A stretch of 64,000 nucleotides of DNA, taken from NCBI GenBank assembly GCA_949825025.1, contig OX463782.1, forward strand, positions 26,252,773 to 26,316,772. Direction: 5' to 3'. Shown here in pieces: positions 12,264 to 31,900 of this stretch. Within the stretch, counting starts at the first letter, position 1; every line of letters starts with the position of its first letter. Origin of the DNA: Siphlonurus alternatus (lineage: Eukaryota; Arthropoda; Insecta; Ephemeroptera; Siphlonuridae). The notes below the pieces were generated by a model that was given only the letters and a program-made list of their open reading frames with translations, searched no databases and had not been told where the DNA came from. The translations under genes and the position numbers were made by a program.

Positions 12264-15200
12264 CTGAAACATCAAGCAATGGACACGTCAACCAACACGT
12301 CGCTTTGTTCTCACATGTCGTTGTTATGACCAACTAATTCAACTCTTCCTCCGTTTCCAAGTAGCTCTTTCATTCCATTGCTTATCAAATTATCAGTAAA
12401 TCCGTATAAAAGTGGAAAAAAATGGAACTAGTTACACTTAATGAATTAAGAAATACGTAACTTATTCTTGAAAGTTAAATTTAAAAAAAAAAAATATATG
12501 AACCCGTGGTTAGCAATATAAAAATATAAAATATTGCCTTCTGTAGATTACATAAAATAAAATTTATATGTTATCATTTTAATGAATCAATTTATAATTT
12601 CGAATACTCTTTATCTCTTTATAATATATACAAATCATAAAAATTGATGTCAGTCATCGTTTTTACTACTCAGAAATTTTATATATTAAATATTTTCAAT
12701 ATATTTATATACTTTGACTTCTATAACAAACGATGATGATATTAAAAAAAAGTAAAAGGACGAAGAAAAAAAAAAGTAAAAAGAGGGTTGATTTGACTTT
12801 TCTGATAAAAACTCAGCTGGTAGCCTCTAGTATTAAAGCAACTTCACGAAAACTCGTGCTCTTGGAAGATCAAGTTGGGAGTGAAAGGGGTGGGTTAGTG
12901 GGTGGATGTTTCGAACTGTGTGTGCCTGCTGCCACTGCAGCACTGTAGCTTACAAGAAGGCAGCAGCAGCAGACTTGCTGTCCCGTCCAGCACAGCACGG
13001 ACCCAATAATAACGACTGGGTTGACTGAACATGGGAGAGAAGGGGGGACTCTTGAGAAGGAGACGAAGAGGCCAGAATTCCTCTCTCTCACATACACACA
13101 GTACAGCAGCTTCCGGTAATTGGCTGCTGCTGTCCCCTTCCTGCCAGCCTTTCTGCTGCTTTCCTCCTCAGCCCAGCACATTCCTTTGGCAGCCACGCAG
13201 AAACATCCAACCTACCATAATATCGAGCGAACCAGCGAGTGTTAAATTTTTCATGGTTTTCGTTTCATAAAAAAAAGGAAAAAACTTATATTTTTTGCTC
13301 TATTTTCTAAAAAGCAGGACATAAAAAAAAAGTTGAAAAAAATTATATAGAGTTGCGGTGTGTATAGAGAATACTGTATGAGAGAAAAAGACAAGGGTGA
13401 AATTTTAGGAGGATACTTTGTTAATGATACGGAGAATTTGATGCTCTCTATTTTTATATTTGTAATTAAAAAAAATTTCCTGGAAAGAAACTTTGTAAAT
13501 ATTTATAATTAAAGTTTTTCAAAATGTATGACAATTTAATTAATCTTCATAATAAAAACAATAATAAACTTGAAAAATTCTTTCATTAGCAGCTAAAAAA
13601 GTATACCTTGATTCATTAAGTAAAAATCGATTATCAGAATTAAATTTATATAACAATATCATTAACATAATGCAATCCTTTAATAATTGTATCCTAAATA
13701 GAAGATTAACTTAGTATCTTCCTGTTTTATTCGAACAGTGAAGAGTATTAAGGAGACCTCACGATCATAATATGTAATGGTAACAATAATACTGTAATCC
13801 AGTATATTAAATATTAAAACAATTGGTTTATTTAAATTTGATATCACATATGACGTGCCTGTGACGTCAGCACTGGTAACGATCTCTGAGAATGTGACGG
13901 TGCGCATCACACCAACACAGTCGGTCGTGTCTGCAAGCCGTGACATTTACTCTCGTGTCATATGTCTACTTAATGCTGAGACCACCGAAATTAAATTTAA
14001 TTCTTATACATTAAAAGTCAGGACATTGAAAAAAATTATCAAGACTCTAAGAGCTTTATATAAAAATAAAATTATATAATTTAAAGTAGTATAATTATTT
14101 AGTATAAGTCCCAAAGAGATAAAAATTAATCCTAATTGAAAAAGAAACTGTTATGATAGGTAAAATAAAATATTAAAGTAACGTAATTATTAGTAAATAA
14201 TTTATTTTAGAAAATTTGAGCTAATTTAAGTTAATTATGATAATTTAATCACCAACTCTACAGAAAATAATTTGTTAATGCTAACTGGGATAAGTTTAAA
14301 TATTAAAATATAAATATTTATTTAAATAATTATTTAAAGTCGTGAAGTTTTTTTTTTATAATATCATTCTTATTAAATATTTTACACAAAATGCTACTTA
14401 ATTTTAATATTTATAAAAGTTTAAATATATTTTATTTAAATAATAAGTTAATTGAGTATAATAAACCATTTCATTTCTAGTGTAGTAGTTTTAGTATGAC
14501 CATTGACTAACACGCTCTTAGCTTTAAGCTGCTTTTTGTTCGCCTCATTTCTATTTCCCATGTTAGTAAGTTTACCGACCCCTTTAGCTTTTAAACGGTC
14601 TCTGATAATTAATTTTTTTTTATAAGTCAGTTTAATTAATAGACTTTTTTTACTCTATTTCACGTGCAATTAAGTTTATAAAGAGAAGAAAATTACTAAG
14701 TACAAAATGTGAAAATTTATTTTAATTTAACTTAAATAAATTTTAAAAGTAAAGAGGAAAATGATACGATTAAAATGTTATCATCAGCTTTGTTAATGTT
14801 TATATATATTTATTAACATATATAGTTTTAACCAAAATTAATTTGATATTAAATATGATGTAGGCAGGAAATTAAAATAAATCTCACACACATTTAACTC
14901 TGAATATGTTTTAATTATGACATTTCATATTTAATTTAGTATAATATTATATACCGTTTTTTGCAAGCTTTAATATATATTTATATATTATGTAATAAAT
15001 TTTATGATTATTATTCCAAGTGAAATATATATTATATTTAATTTATTCTACTTAGTTTGTCAATGCAACATAGAATTAAAAAAAATAACAATTTCAATAA
15101 ATATAAATAATATTTTTGCAATTTGTGCAAACTAGACTCTGCCATGATTACAACAGAAACAGAAATGGTAAAGAGATCTAACGGACATGGTAAATAAGTT

Positions 15201-17290
15201 TGGAATTAAAAAAAAAAAAAATAGTAATATTTTTAATAATTAAGCGTACTTTTAAATGATATAGTTACTGTAGAAACTTTGATGCCCAGCACTGGTGTAA
15301 AAATTTTAACTATTTAGCTTACACCACATATAGGAATGTATAAAAATAACGTAAAATATTGATTTTTTTAAGAGCTTTAGAGAGAAAGGAAAAAAAAAAA
15401 AAAGAGGGTAGTATGAGATCAAGTGGAGGTTAACAAGGTGCCGAGAGTCACTCAAGATAAATTCTGTGAGGGTTAGACATGGCAGCAGGCACGCTTTGGA
15501 TCACATGAGTAGCTCTCCCTGCCACGCAAGATCAAGTGGAGGAGAGAAGGATGCAAGCCTATCAAAGGTGTCAAGTACTAGTATCACAATCATAGAACCC
15601 TTAACCCTTACACGGTACCTGACCCCTATTATATGTTTCATAAAATACCTTAACAAAAATTTTTTTTATACTGTAGTTAAAAAAATCCTTAACTAAATTT
15701 ACATAATATGTTAATTAATACCATTATACAAGATATAGTTTCATTTCATATTTATGTATGAAACTTATGTTTTTTTCTCTTTAACATTAAGATTAAAATA
15801 GATTTAAGATGGAGTTTTCTTTTGAAAACTATATTAAAAGTTAATATATCTAGTTAATATTCAATTTATTAATTAAATCATGTACATCATTTAATGAACA
15901 GGTTCTAATTAATTTAAAATTTACTTGCAATGTTCTAATATTGATTAAGTTTCAAATAATTAAAACAACATTTTAAACTAGTCTAGTAAACTTTTAGTCG
16001 TATAATATTTGCATATAATATAGTTAATACTAACAAAATTAGAATATTTACACAATAGTTACGAAATTTGTATTGTAAAATATTAAATAAAGATAGAACA
16101 AAAAAGTACATTAAATTATCATGAATGCCATTTTTTTTTAATCCAGTTTCCATGTGAAAGTTGAGAATTTATCAAAAAGACTCTTCATTACTGGTGGATA
16201 ACTTTATAAATTCTGGTATATAAAAAAGTTTTTGTCTCAAGAGTGTAGATACAAGTTCCTCAAGCAAGGAAGTGGTGTCTACTGTAGCAACAGTGTCATC
16301 GCTGACGAGGAACGTGGATCACACATTCCACGCATCTCCATGTCAAAGAGCCGAGATCTGCCAATCACCAGTGTGCTCCAAACATCCACTGCCGCCTCAC
16401 GTTAAACAAACACTTACGGTAAGAGGCTTGTGTGTGTGTTACCAAAGCGAACCCTTTGTACTCAACTAACTTTATATATAGGTGGAAATTTTCACTCAAT
16501 TCACTAATAATTATATAATATATTTCATATATTGTATGAATATTTTATATGGTATATTTTCAAAATCTTATAAAATTCAAGATCCAATATAGGTTTTATT
16601 TCATCTCATTACATGATACATAAAGTACAGTACATGAAAGTTTCACAATTTGAGGTCAGACAACAGGCTTTTACCGTTTACAAAAAATTTTTTTACGTCA
16701 GCGCCTGCAGAAAATATACACTATGCAACCTGTTATGTATTAATGTTCTACTGGTTGCCTAAATGTTAGAAGCTATTTAAATCAAAATTAGCTGGGACTC
16801 TTAGCCTGTCTTCATGTTTGTATAGCTGTCATTCATTCATTTTTACTTCTCTCGGGAATATGTTTTTTTCAAAGCTTCCATCTTTAAACAGATGGATGTG
16901 AAATATCGCACGCCTATGTTACCTCTTATGGGAATTTTAATTTAATTCGAATATATTGCTTATATTTTGATTCTAATGAAATACGCAAACAACATGTGGA
17001 GAATATATTCTACTATTCTACAAGACATTTACAGGTTCTTGCAATATGGCAAATATTTTGTTTGAATTTATGGCTTAGTATTGTCGTTTTTGAATGTAGA
17101 ATTAACGAAAATACTCACAATCAGATGAGAAACGTCAGTGAAATTATATAATAAGTATATTTGAGAGAGACATAGTTTATTTTTCATATACTACGAATAA
17201 GATGGTTCAATGATTATGATTACGATATGCAAACTGAAAGTTAAGAAAATATATACTATTATATACTATATTACACTAAAATTGTAATGT
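12264..17290. other. AT-rich DNA upstream (minus sense) of the Ig exon, probably intron
   Basis: The most GC-rich islet (about 12880-13220) holds CAGCAGCAGCAG-type sequence and gives long overlapping frames on both strands, with no recognisable domain. A perfect TGACGTCA palindrome lies at about 13861-13868 in another islet. GATCAAGTGGAGG occurs twice near 15418 and 15530. No exon for the first half of the Ig domain was recognised. Confidence 0.5.
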
Positions 17291-23499
<6,209 letters not shown>

Positions 23500-23769
23500 T
23501 TAATTACATAAAGTATTTAAAATTATGTTCTCCAGGCTGTGTCCATTCCACCTTTGACATTTAAAGCACCTAGCCCTGCAGTGGTGACACTTGGAACAAG
23601 TAAGAAGGCGTTCGTTACCACCAACCACCACCACTCCATCTACACTGCCAATCCACGCAATGTCAGAAATAAAACTTTGAGGAATAATATCTGAACGCCC
23701 GAAGCGACGACATCCCCTCACTTTGCAGGCTGCAAACTTTTCATCGCTCTTATGAATAATTTTACATGA
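23500..23769 (-). CDS. Unrecognised Cys-rich reading frame, possible 3' exon
   Basis: I do not recognise a family. The minus frame is open for 89 codons after a TAG at 23770-23772 and ends at a TAA at 23500. A possible acceptor, TTGCATTAG, sits exactly at the 5' limit, so the frame could be a terminal exon; no polyadenylation signal is obvious just downstream. Composition is richer in GC than its flanks. The peptide has Cys at about residues 2, 16, 20, 58, 61, 64, 68, 71 and 88. The core reads LLTCSKCHHCRARCFKCQRW, giving C-x2-C-x2-C-x3-C-x2-C with two His, a spacing compatible with metal binding. A hydrophobic Gly/Val-rich stretch (SVDGVVVVGGNERLL) precedes it. There is an internal Met at residue 18 only if an alternative start is allowed, so an exon is likelier than a free-standing gene. 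It could also be a remnant of a transposon protein. Function is not assigned. Confidence 0.35.
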   Translation of the reverse strand, partial: SCKIIHKSDEKFAACKVRGCRRFGRSDIIPQSFISDIAWIGSVDGVVVVGGNERLLTCSKCHHCRARCFKCQRWNGHSLENIILNTLCN

Positions 23770-26700
23770 CTAATGCAACACTACCACAGCCAGTTTGCAA
23801 TGATAATACTACAATAAAAATTGACAAGCGATATGCATGATGTAAAAATATGTATGTAAAATCAATATTTGATATTATACATTATAATTTCTTATACACT
23901 CTATAATATTGCTTATATACTGATGTATATTATTGATCATAGGCAATTATATGTGGAATAAATATATATAATATATATACAGTATATATTTATGTTCTTT
24001 TACAAAAAATGTATTTTATATTTCTATGAAACTGTATAATTACTTAGTATTTAGAAATTGAAACCATTGAAGCATCAATTTACCAACCATATTTTCCTAG
24101 TTAATTTTATACAAAGTAGCTTCAAGTAATATTTACAATACATTTTTATTAATGATTTTTCATAGTAAAAGTGTATTAACTAGATAACTTTATTTACATG
24201 AATTACATTAAACATACGGAGCGTTAACAATTTTTGTTTTTGAATAATTAACTCGTATAAGACAACATTGATCACGTCAGAAAACATATACACTAAAATA
24301 TACAAAACAACATATCCAAACTTCATCAATAATAAACAATACTTCAAATTCACTCTGCGAAAATTAAATAATTAAACCTGCAAACAATTTTCTGGCAATT
24401 TATTCACAAACAAACATCGTAAGTAAATAAAATTCAATATCAATTTAAATCTTGATTTAAAAAGTCATACTAAACAAGTTTGTGAAGGTTTTGAAAACTA
24501 TATTAATTACGAAGCAAAATAAAACTCCGAAATGTTTTTTTTACAAAGTTATGGTTTTCTGTAAGTTCACCATAAGCTGCACGGACTTTTTTTGTCGCTA
24601 CATTTCTACGCAATCTATGGAGACGCGGTGAACTTCAATGTTGCTTTAGATAGCCTGGGAGATCTTCTTATCCCCCCAAAAATTATAAAGCTGACTATCA
24701 TTGTGTCTTACTTGTTAGAGCTCCAGAAAATGTGACAGAAGTAGACGATAATAAAAAATATGCGTTCATAAATAAAATAAAAACAATGGATAATATATTA
24801 TTTTTGCAATGTAAATACTTTTAACTATTTGATGTGCTTTGGTTTGTAATAATCTATTATTTTTCATAAGGCTAATTTATGGAAATTACATTTAATAGTT
24901 AGAAAATATTTTTTTGTTATCTAAATCGCTTTATGATTGATATACTTGTTAAAGTAGATGATCTTCTTTAAAGATTTATCTTGTGATTCCACTCGGTTGT
25001 GCACGTGTTTGCATTCAGAGCTGCGTGCATGCAGCACAAACAGAGTAAGAGGGGGGGGGGGGGCTCGCACCAGCTGACAAAGCTGCTGCGTGGCAAACGG
25101 CTCAGTCAAAGCCTCTCATAGCGAACTGTGCGGTAGTAGGCAAAAAGGAGGAGAAGTTAGAGAGGTGACACCCGGGTCTTAGCAAGAACAAGAAAACGCT
25201 TTTTGGGTTACAAAAGCTTACAAAATAATCACAAATACAACGTAAATGTAAATGTTATTTGTATGTGCAAAAAAAAAAAAAAAGTTGCCTATTTTGTAAG
25301 CTGATGGATATATATATTTTTACTTTACCATAAATGTATTTAATTTTTATAGTGTTTTTTTATGGTATAATATTGTAAGTATTCAAGTTAAATTTTTTGT
25401 TAATAAATTGTTTCATTATATTTTCTGTTACAACAAAAAAAAAATCTTGAAAAGTAATTACGTGGTAATTTTTTCCCTTTTTTTTCTGTGTGCCAACAAA
25501 CAGCAGCTAGTCATGTAGTGAGAGACTTGTGGGCGTACGAACACTTGCAAGCTGATTGCTCATAATTGACTGTTCTTTCTCGACGCTGAAGTAATTTAAT
25601 TGAAACACCGGCCGACGTAGCAACCACCAGTCTGACTTTTTCAGTTGGTGGCAAAAAAAAAAAAAAAAAAGTTTCCCGCTCTGATGAGGTTAGCAGTACG
25701 AGAATTACAACGTCCAGAGCATCCGACTGCCAGCCGGTGGTGATGGTAAAGCCTGGAAGGTTGCCCGAATGATGGGAGGAGACCCAAAAGAACCCTAAAG
25801 CTAACGCGTTTTCAATCAATCCTTCTTTTAAAGGTCTTTAAATCTTAATGATTAATTATAACAAATATATACTTTACAAAACAAAATGAGTTGTACTTAA
25901 AAATAATTTAATATATTTACATACACATAATATATAAAATGCTTTGGTTTATAATTTCTATGTTCAATTTATTATGAAATATAAGTAGAAATATCAATAT
26001 ATTATTATTAATTTAATTTTCAAGCATTCATGAGAAATGGAAAAAAAAATTTACTTATTAATTGCGTGTAGTAAATGTACTCTAACGAACAGTTTATTTG
26101 CATCTTTGTTATAAATGAAGTTATAAAAAAAAAAGAAAACATGCAGTAAAAATTAATTTAAAAGTATGAAAATATATCAGTAGAGAATTATTGACATACC
26201 TTACTAATTGTTAGAAATTGCATTACTCATATTTAAATGCACGTTAAAAAAAGTATTCAATAATTTAATTTGCTAGCTGGAAAAATTGAAGCAGAAAATA
26301 TAAAACTTTTAAGATTATTTATTATTATTATTAAATATTATTTCCAGGAACCTACGTATTCAGTATTCGTAATTAAAACATTTATAATGTAACTATGTAC
26401 TATTGAATCATCACAATTTAATAACTCGATTTGCAAAACGAAATGAAAAATACTATATAGTAGAGAAATTCATAATAATAATTACAATAACTACTGTGTT
26501 AATATTTTTAATTTGAATACAAGAAAATATAATATCATACAAATAAATGGAGTTGACGTTTTCTTATAAATAAGGAAACATTATATGCATGATTATATCG
26601 TGTAATACTGGCTTAACTTTCTGTTAACAAACTCACCATTAAGAGCTTAAAATATTGTCTATATATATAATATTAATTTTATTATGAATGTAATAATATT

Positions 26701-27286
26701 TCCTGAAATATTTCATTATAAAATGTAATTTCTAGAAAATGATTTTTTCAACTACATCAGCACAACGTAAGCTATGTAATATTAAATTTATAGAATATTT
26801 GTCGTGTATGAGTTTGCAATATATGTATGTTTATCTGTATAATATTGTATTGTGTCACATAATCAAGTTGTATAACACAAAAAAATTCATACAACAGCAG
26901 ATATTTTGTAACAATATACCAGACCATATTTATATCATGATGATGATTACACAGTAATGTTTTTTTGCTGAGACGATAGTTTTTATTTCCTGGTGGTTTG
27001 TTGCTGTCATGTTGTGTTTCTTCCATTGCTTACTACTACTACTGCTTTTGGTGTACTCATTTGCTTGCTTCATAGCAAGAACTTATCTCTCTTCCTCATT
27101 ATTGCTTCTCTTGCCTCCTCACAAACTCCTACTCCCCCTATACTTCTCTTTCTACCACTTGTGTAGTAGGCTTGCTTTACCATGGCGGCACCAACTTTGC
27201 TGCGGGCGAAATATTAAGAGCCGACAATCTACTATTATTCTGACACCTTCTATCTCGTTCTCCCACACAACGTCGTGATACTTCAC

Positions 27287-27398
<112 letters not shown>

Positions 27399-27619
27399 AT
27401 TTCTTATGCACAGTAAGAAAAGCAACATCACAGTAGCAACGTACAACAATAATAATGCCTCTGGCTCTTCTGATACTGATGCTCTTTTTATATATATATA
27501 TAAATATATGTTTAGAAGATTATATACCTTTAGTGTGTGTTTATTTATCGGTGGGTAAGTTTGTCTGTGACACTTTCAATGTCCCTAAGCGTGTTTCTGC
27601 TCTGCTGATGTAGTACTTG

Positions 27620-27688
<69 letters not shown>
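27620..27688. repeat. (AG)n microsatellite
   Basis: About 69 bp of AG with a single AAAG interruption, opposite in strand sense to the CT run at 27290-27395. Confidence 0.95.
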
Positions 27689-27689
<1 letters not shown>

Positions 27690-30600
27690 AAGTATCCCGT
27701 GTAGTGCGTGCATTTAATGGCATCTCCTCTACCACACAACGCTCATTACCATCCCACCCCCTCCCACTTCTTCAGTGCACTCGATGCCTTCGTCTTATAC
27801 ATAAGACGTAACAACGATCAAAGACAAACTTATAATCGACTGTCATTTGTCTCTTGACACGCTCTTGTTTGTTACCCTTAATGCTGGTGCTATTGCATGC
27901 TTCTATTTTCTTTATAAATCTTTCAACAAACAAATTTACAAACTCATTGTTTTGGAAAGTTGCATAAAGTCAGACCAAATATAATTAATTTTAAAATTAA
28001 TGTAGTTATTATTAAATAGTATTCTTATTTTTATAAACTATTATTGAAATTATTTGGTAGATTATATTATAAAATAGCATGATAATTCTAAAATTGAAAT
28101 ATATAATTAATAAACATTATTGTAGTCTTTTTGTTACATAGCTTTAAATTCATCAGAAAAAGTTATTATATGTAATTACAAAATAATATTTTAATAAATA
28201 TTAATCTTTATTAAAACTTAAATTAAAATTTTAAAGTTAAATAACAAAATATATATTTTTATATATAACATTATATAATCATTTAGTATTTGTTATCTTA
28301 GTTCTTAATCTAATTCTATTTAATTTAGATTTGCGTGAAGGGAATATTAGCAATTAATCTGTTGGTCGGGAGCTTATAAGTAAGACGGTACACGGTGCCA
28401 GGTACTACCGTGTGAGGGTGGAGGGAGGAGGGGGGGGGGATAAATACCACCCGATCTCTGCCGCTTCATTACGGGACCAGCAGTAGTTCAGATATTAAGC
28501 TGCTAGGATTAAATTTCAAACGTTTCACCAGCAAAAGCGAAGCAGCGGCTTGTGGAAAGAGAGAGAATAGAAGGAGGGTAGAAAGTGATTCTGGGTATAA
28601 ATGTGGGATAAAATGAGCTCACAAGTTGTATTTAGGATCACTTGGCACACAAACTTTATATACTAACGTTCAATTTATAATCAAAATTGTGTACTATAAC
28701 ATTGTTCAATAATAAGAAAATAACATGCATGATATACAGTAAAAATATATTTTTTTTGAGAAGAAACTTTTAGTATTAAAAATTTCTGTTGAAAATTTAT
28801 TACTTGTGTATTTAATTCATAGCGATATATTATTTTAGAGTGAAAACATAAAAAAAAAAAAATGCAAAGTGAAAAAATTTATAAAAAAGTATTAACAAAA
28901 TAGTTTTTGGGATCATTATTAATATCTGATTTTGACAATGACAACAAATTGACTTTTGTTAATATCACCTTATTTATTTGATATCAATGTTATGACATAA
29001 AAGATATTATTTTTTCTACAAAAGCAATATAAAATATATTTAGACTCGGGCAGATGTATTAACGCAGGGTTATCACTCTGATCCCCGCGAGCATCAGAAA
29101 GGATATTGTGTAGAGGAAAGCAACGTGTTGGCTATGTTAGCGCTCTCTGTGCTTCGTCTGGGGTGATAGGCAGGCGGGGTAGAACTGTCAACCACAGCTC
29201 GTAGTAGTAGCAAAGAGAGAGATGAGCCGAGGCCGCTAGATCAATTTGTGAGCTCTACATGCCAGCCTGGTTATACCCTCCCTCTTCTCATGCCCCCCAT
29301 ATATGATATCCCTTTGACGTTAGCTTTGGCACGTATTACAGATCGTGTTCTTTTCTCTCGTGATAATATTACAAGGTTACTGTGTCACTCATTTAATATA
29401 TGAAAGTCATCATTTTGGATGATTTTTATCTTTTTCATTATTACTATATAAAATATATTATATTTGTTTCAGTTCTTATAGAAACATTTGATAGTTATGC
29501 TAAATTGAATCACAATCATGCTGAAAGTAATACCACATACTATATTAATTAACCTGAATGAATAATAATTTAACTTCTGCGTAGCATTATAGTTTATGTT
29601 GAAACTGTTCTACTATAATTTAAAGTATTAATTAATAATAATTATATATCATTTCAAAAACTTTTATGATAATTAAATATATTTAAATACTATAATGTAA
29701 ACTTCAATCATGTTTTAAATATTTTAATATATATATACTTATATAATTATAAATCTTTTCATACTACTCTCTCTGTTTCTATGTTAAGTATTGAGATAAA
29801 TACAAAGTATAAAATATTCAATAGAAGCTCTTTCTATACATGATATTATACATTAAGTCAATAAAGGTTCACTATGAACAGAAGTGCTGCAGTGTTTACA
29901 TGATCTCCTCCATGCTACTGCATTGAGCGATCGTGATTAATTAGCACGGATTGGAATTAGTGCAGTAGTGTTAGTTGAGCGGATTTATCGACCAGTAGAC
30001 TCGCACCTGAGCTCACCGCCGTCAAGATTGATATCGCAGCAGCAGCAGGCAGACTCACCGTCGCTACTGTCACTCCATCACTTGGTCCTCAGAGACCAAA
30101 CAAACCAGAATATCGCTTCAAACAAATTCATTTAAATATCAATAAAATCAAGTAACAACACAATGGTTTTGTATATAATTGTAAGATTGAGATCATTCTA
30201 GTTTTGCGTTTAAATTTAAATAAAGTACAAGGAAAATAAAAATGAAAAAATAAGATTAAATATTGCATTTTTTTTTTAAATATTGTAGATAAATTGAATT
30301 GCATGTAATGCAAGTCCTTTAACCATAGTAATATATGCACACTTTCTGGCCCTTACGAAAACTAATATAGAAAACATTATATATTTTTCCCATGTATTGA
30401 TCTTATATTTATCTCATGAATGGTATTTGAATAGAGGAGAATTAATATAAAAATGAAAATAAATACTCAAGCTTACATATTTTAATTATATAAAGATTTA
30501 TGAGATATTAATAATAATTTTATATACAAATTTTTTAATGAAAATATGAATTATATTAATCAAATATAATAACAATTAATTTTATAAAACTGAAATGTAT

Positions 30601-31456
30601 TTAAAGATTTCACTAATTAATTTAAAATTTATTATCTTTTGTTGTAAGTAATGTTGTAAAATTATTAATTCATTATAATAGTTATAAATCATATACTATA
30701 TATTATACTTCATTAAAAGCTATCAAAATTTAATATAAATTTACATTAAATATAATATAATATTATACAGAAATTTAATCAGAAATCATGAAGTTTTAAT
30801 TTTTAACTAAAAATAAGCTACTGTAATAGATTAAAATACATATTAAAATATAATATATATATATTAAATCTTTTTTAATCCAATTAAGTATAATAACCGG
30901 TACACGAAAGGTGTCTTGCTTGCTTGTCATCGTGTATATAGCTATGGCTTATCACAGGAAGTTACTTCATTTATCTCTCTTCCAATTAGCTCAGTCTCTA
31001 CACACACTGCTAGAGCTACTACTGCGATTAATGATACAAGGAAGCCAGCTCGTCGGTATCCACTCTTCTTCTGCACGAGACACGTATATAGCTTGTTTCC
31101 TCTCTCTCGGTACGTGCCCCTGTACACCGGCAACCCGCCCGACCTGCTTAGCGACAATATATGATCAATCCTACATTTTTTTTTTATCATTTATATTCTA
31201 CACATGTGTACGTAAAAAATATATATATATGTGATAGAATTTTATATAAAATATGCTTACAGTGTATTTTAAAAATATATTTCAAGTTTTTGCTATATAC
31301 TATGGTGTAATAAATAAAGATAAAACTGAAGTTTTTGTAATCTTGTATACTTTTTTCATCATTTTATAATTTAAACAATGTAATTAAAAACTGTTATTAA
31401 TTTCATATATGTTCTAATAATATTATAATTAAAAAACATGAACTTGCAGTTTGTTT

Positions 31457-31566
31457 AATTCAATTCAATTCAATTCAATTCAATTCAATTCAATTCAATT
31501 CAATTCAATTCAATTCAATTCAATTCAATTCAATTCAATTCAATTCAATTCAATTCAATTCAATTC
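31457..31566. repeat. (AATTC)22 pentanucleotide microsatellite
   Basis: Exactly 22 perfect AATTC units in 110 bp. On the minus strand it reads (GAATT)n directly after AACCACTGGTTATAC-type sequence and TTAAATAAAA, the usual form of an arthropod LINE 3' tail. Confidence 0.95.
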
Positions 31567-31900
31567 TTTTATTTAACCACTGGTTATACAAGTACAACAT
31601 GGGTTACGTCATTTTAACAAAAAAAAAACAGTTACAACAAGACAATAATACATAAACACAAATATAACCAACAATAGCACTTCCTAATAAATTAAATCTA
31701 CAAAATAACACTGGATAAAATATTTTCAGGCATCTTATTACTAAAATACAACTTCACAGAATAAATTTCACTATAAATAAGAATGTTTTTCAATTTGTTT
31801 TTAAATAGTTTTTCACTATCAATTTCCCTCAAACTTAATCTTTGCTTTTACAGTGTTCTACTATTGAATACAACAAATTCAGTATCGTAGCGATCGATAC
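31567..31900 (-). mobile_element. Probable 3' end of a non-LTR retrotransposon (LINE), truncated
   Basis: Read on the minus strand, the sequence runs through TTGTACTTGTATAACCAGTG, then GTTAAATAAAA and into the (GAATT)n array. Many arthropod LINEs end in an AATAAA-like sequence followed by a short tandem repeat of this type. No reverse-transcriptase or endonuclease frame remains, as expected for a 5'-truncated copy. The 5' limit is a guess. The call rests on tail architecture and not on a sequence match. Confidence 0.4.

Noticed and set aside
12032..12337. 101-codon plus frame across the Ig exon
   Set aside because: It is the antisense shadow of the conserved minus-strand exon and shows no domain of its own.
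12870..13196. 108-codon minus frame just upstream of the Ig exon
   Set aside because: I considered it as an earlier exon of the same gene, but it has no Ig cysteine/tryptophan pattern, the plus strand is open as well, and CAG-type repeats explain the openness.
13851..13980. Beta-strand-like plus peptide with Val/Thr/Ser alternation
   Set aside because: The region is open on both strands and flanked by inverted CATATGACG/CGTGTCATATG. There is no conserved Cys or Trp, so an Ig or FN3 exon is not supported.
31457..31566. Heat-shock element array, because TTC recurs every 5 bp
   Set aside because: Heat-shock elements need alternating GAA and TTC orientation. Here every unit has the same orientation, so it is an ordinary microsatellite.
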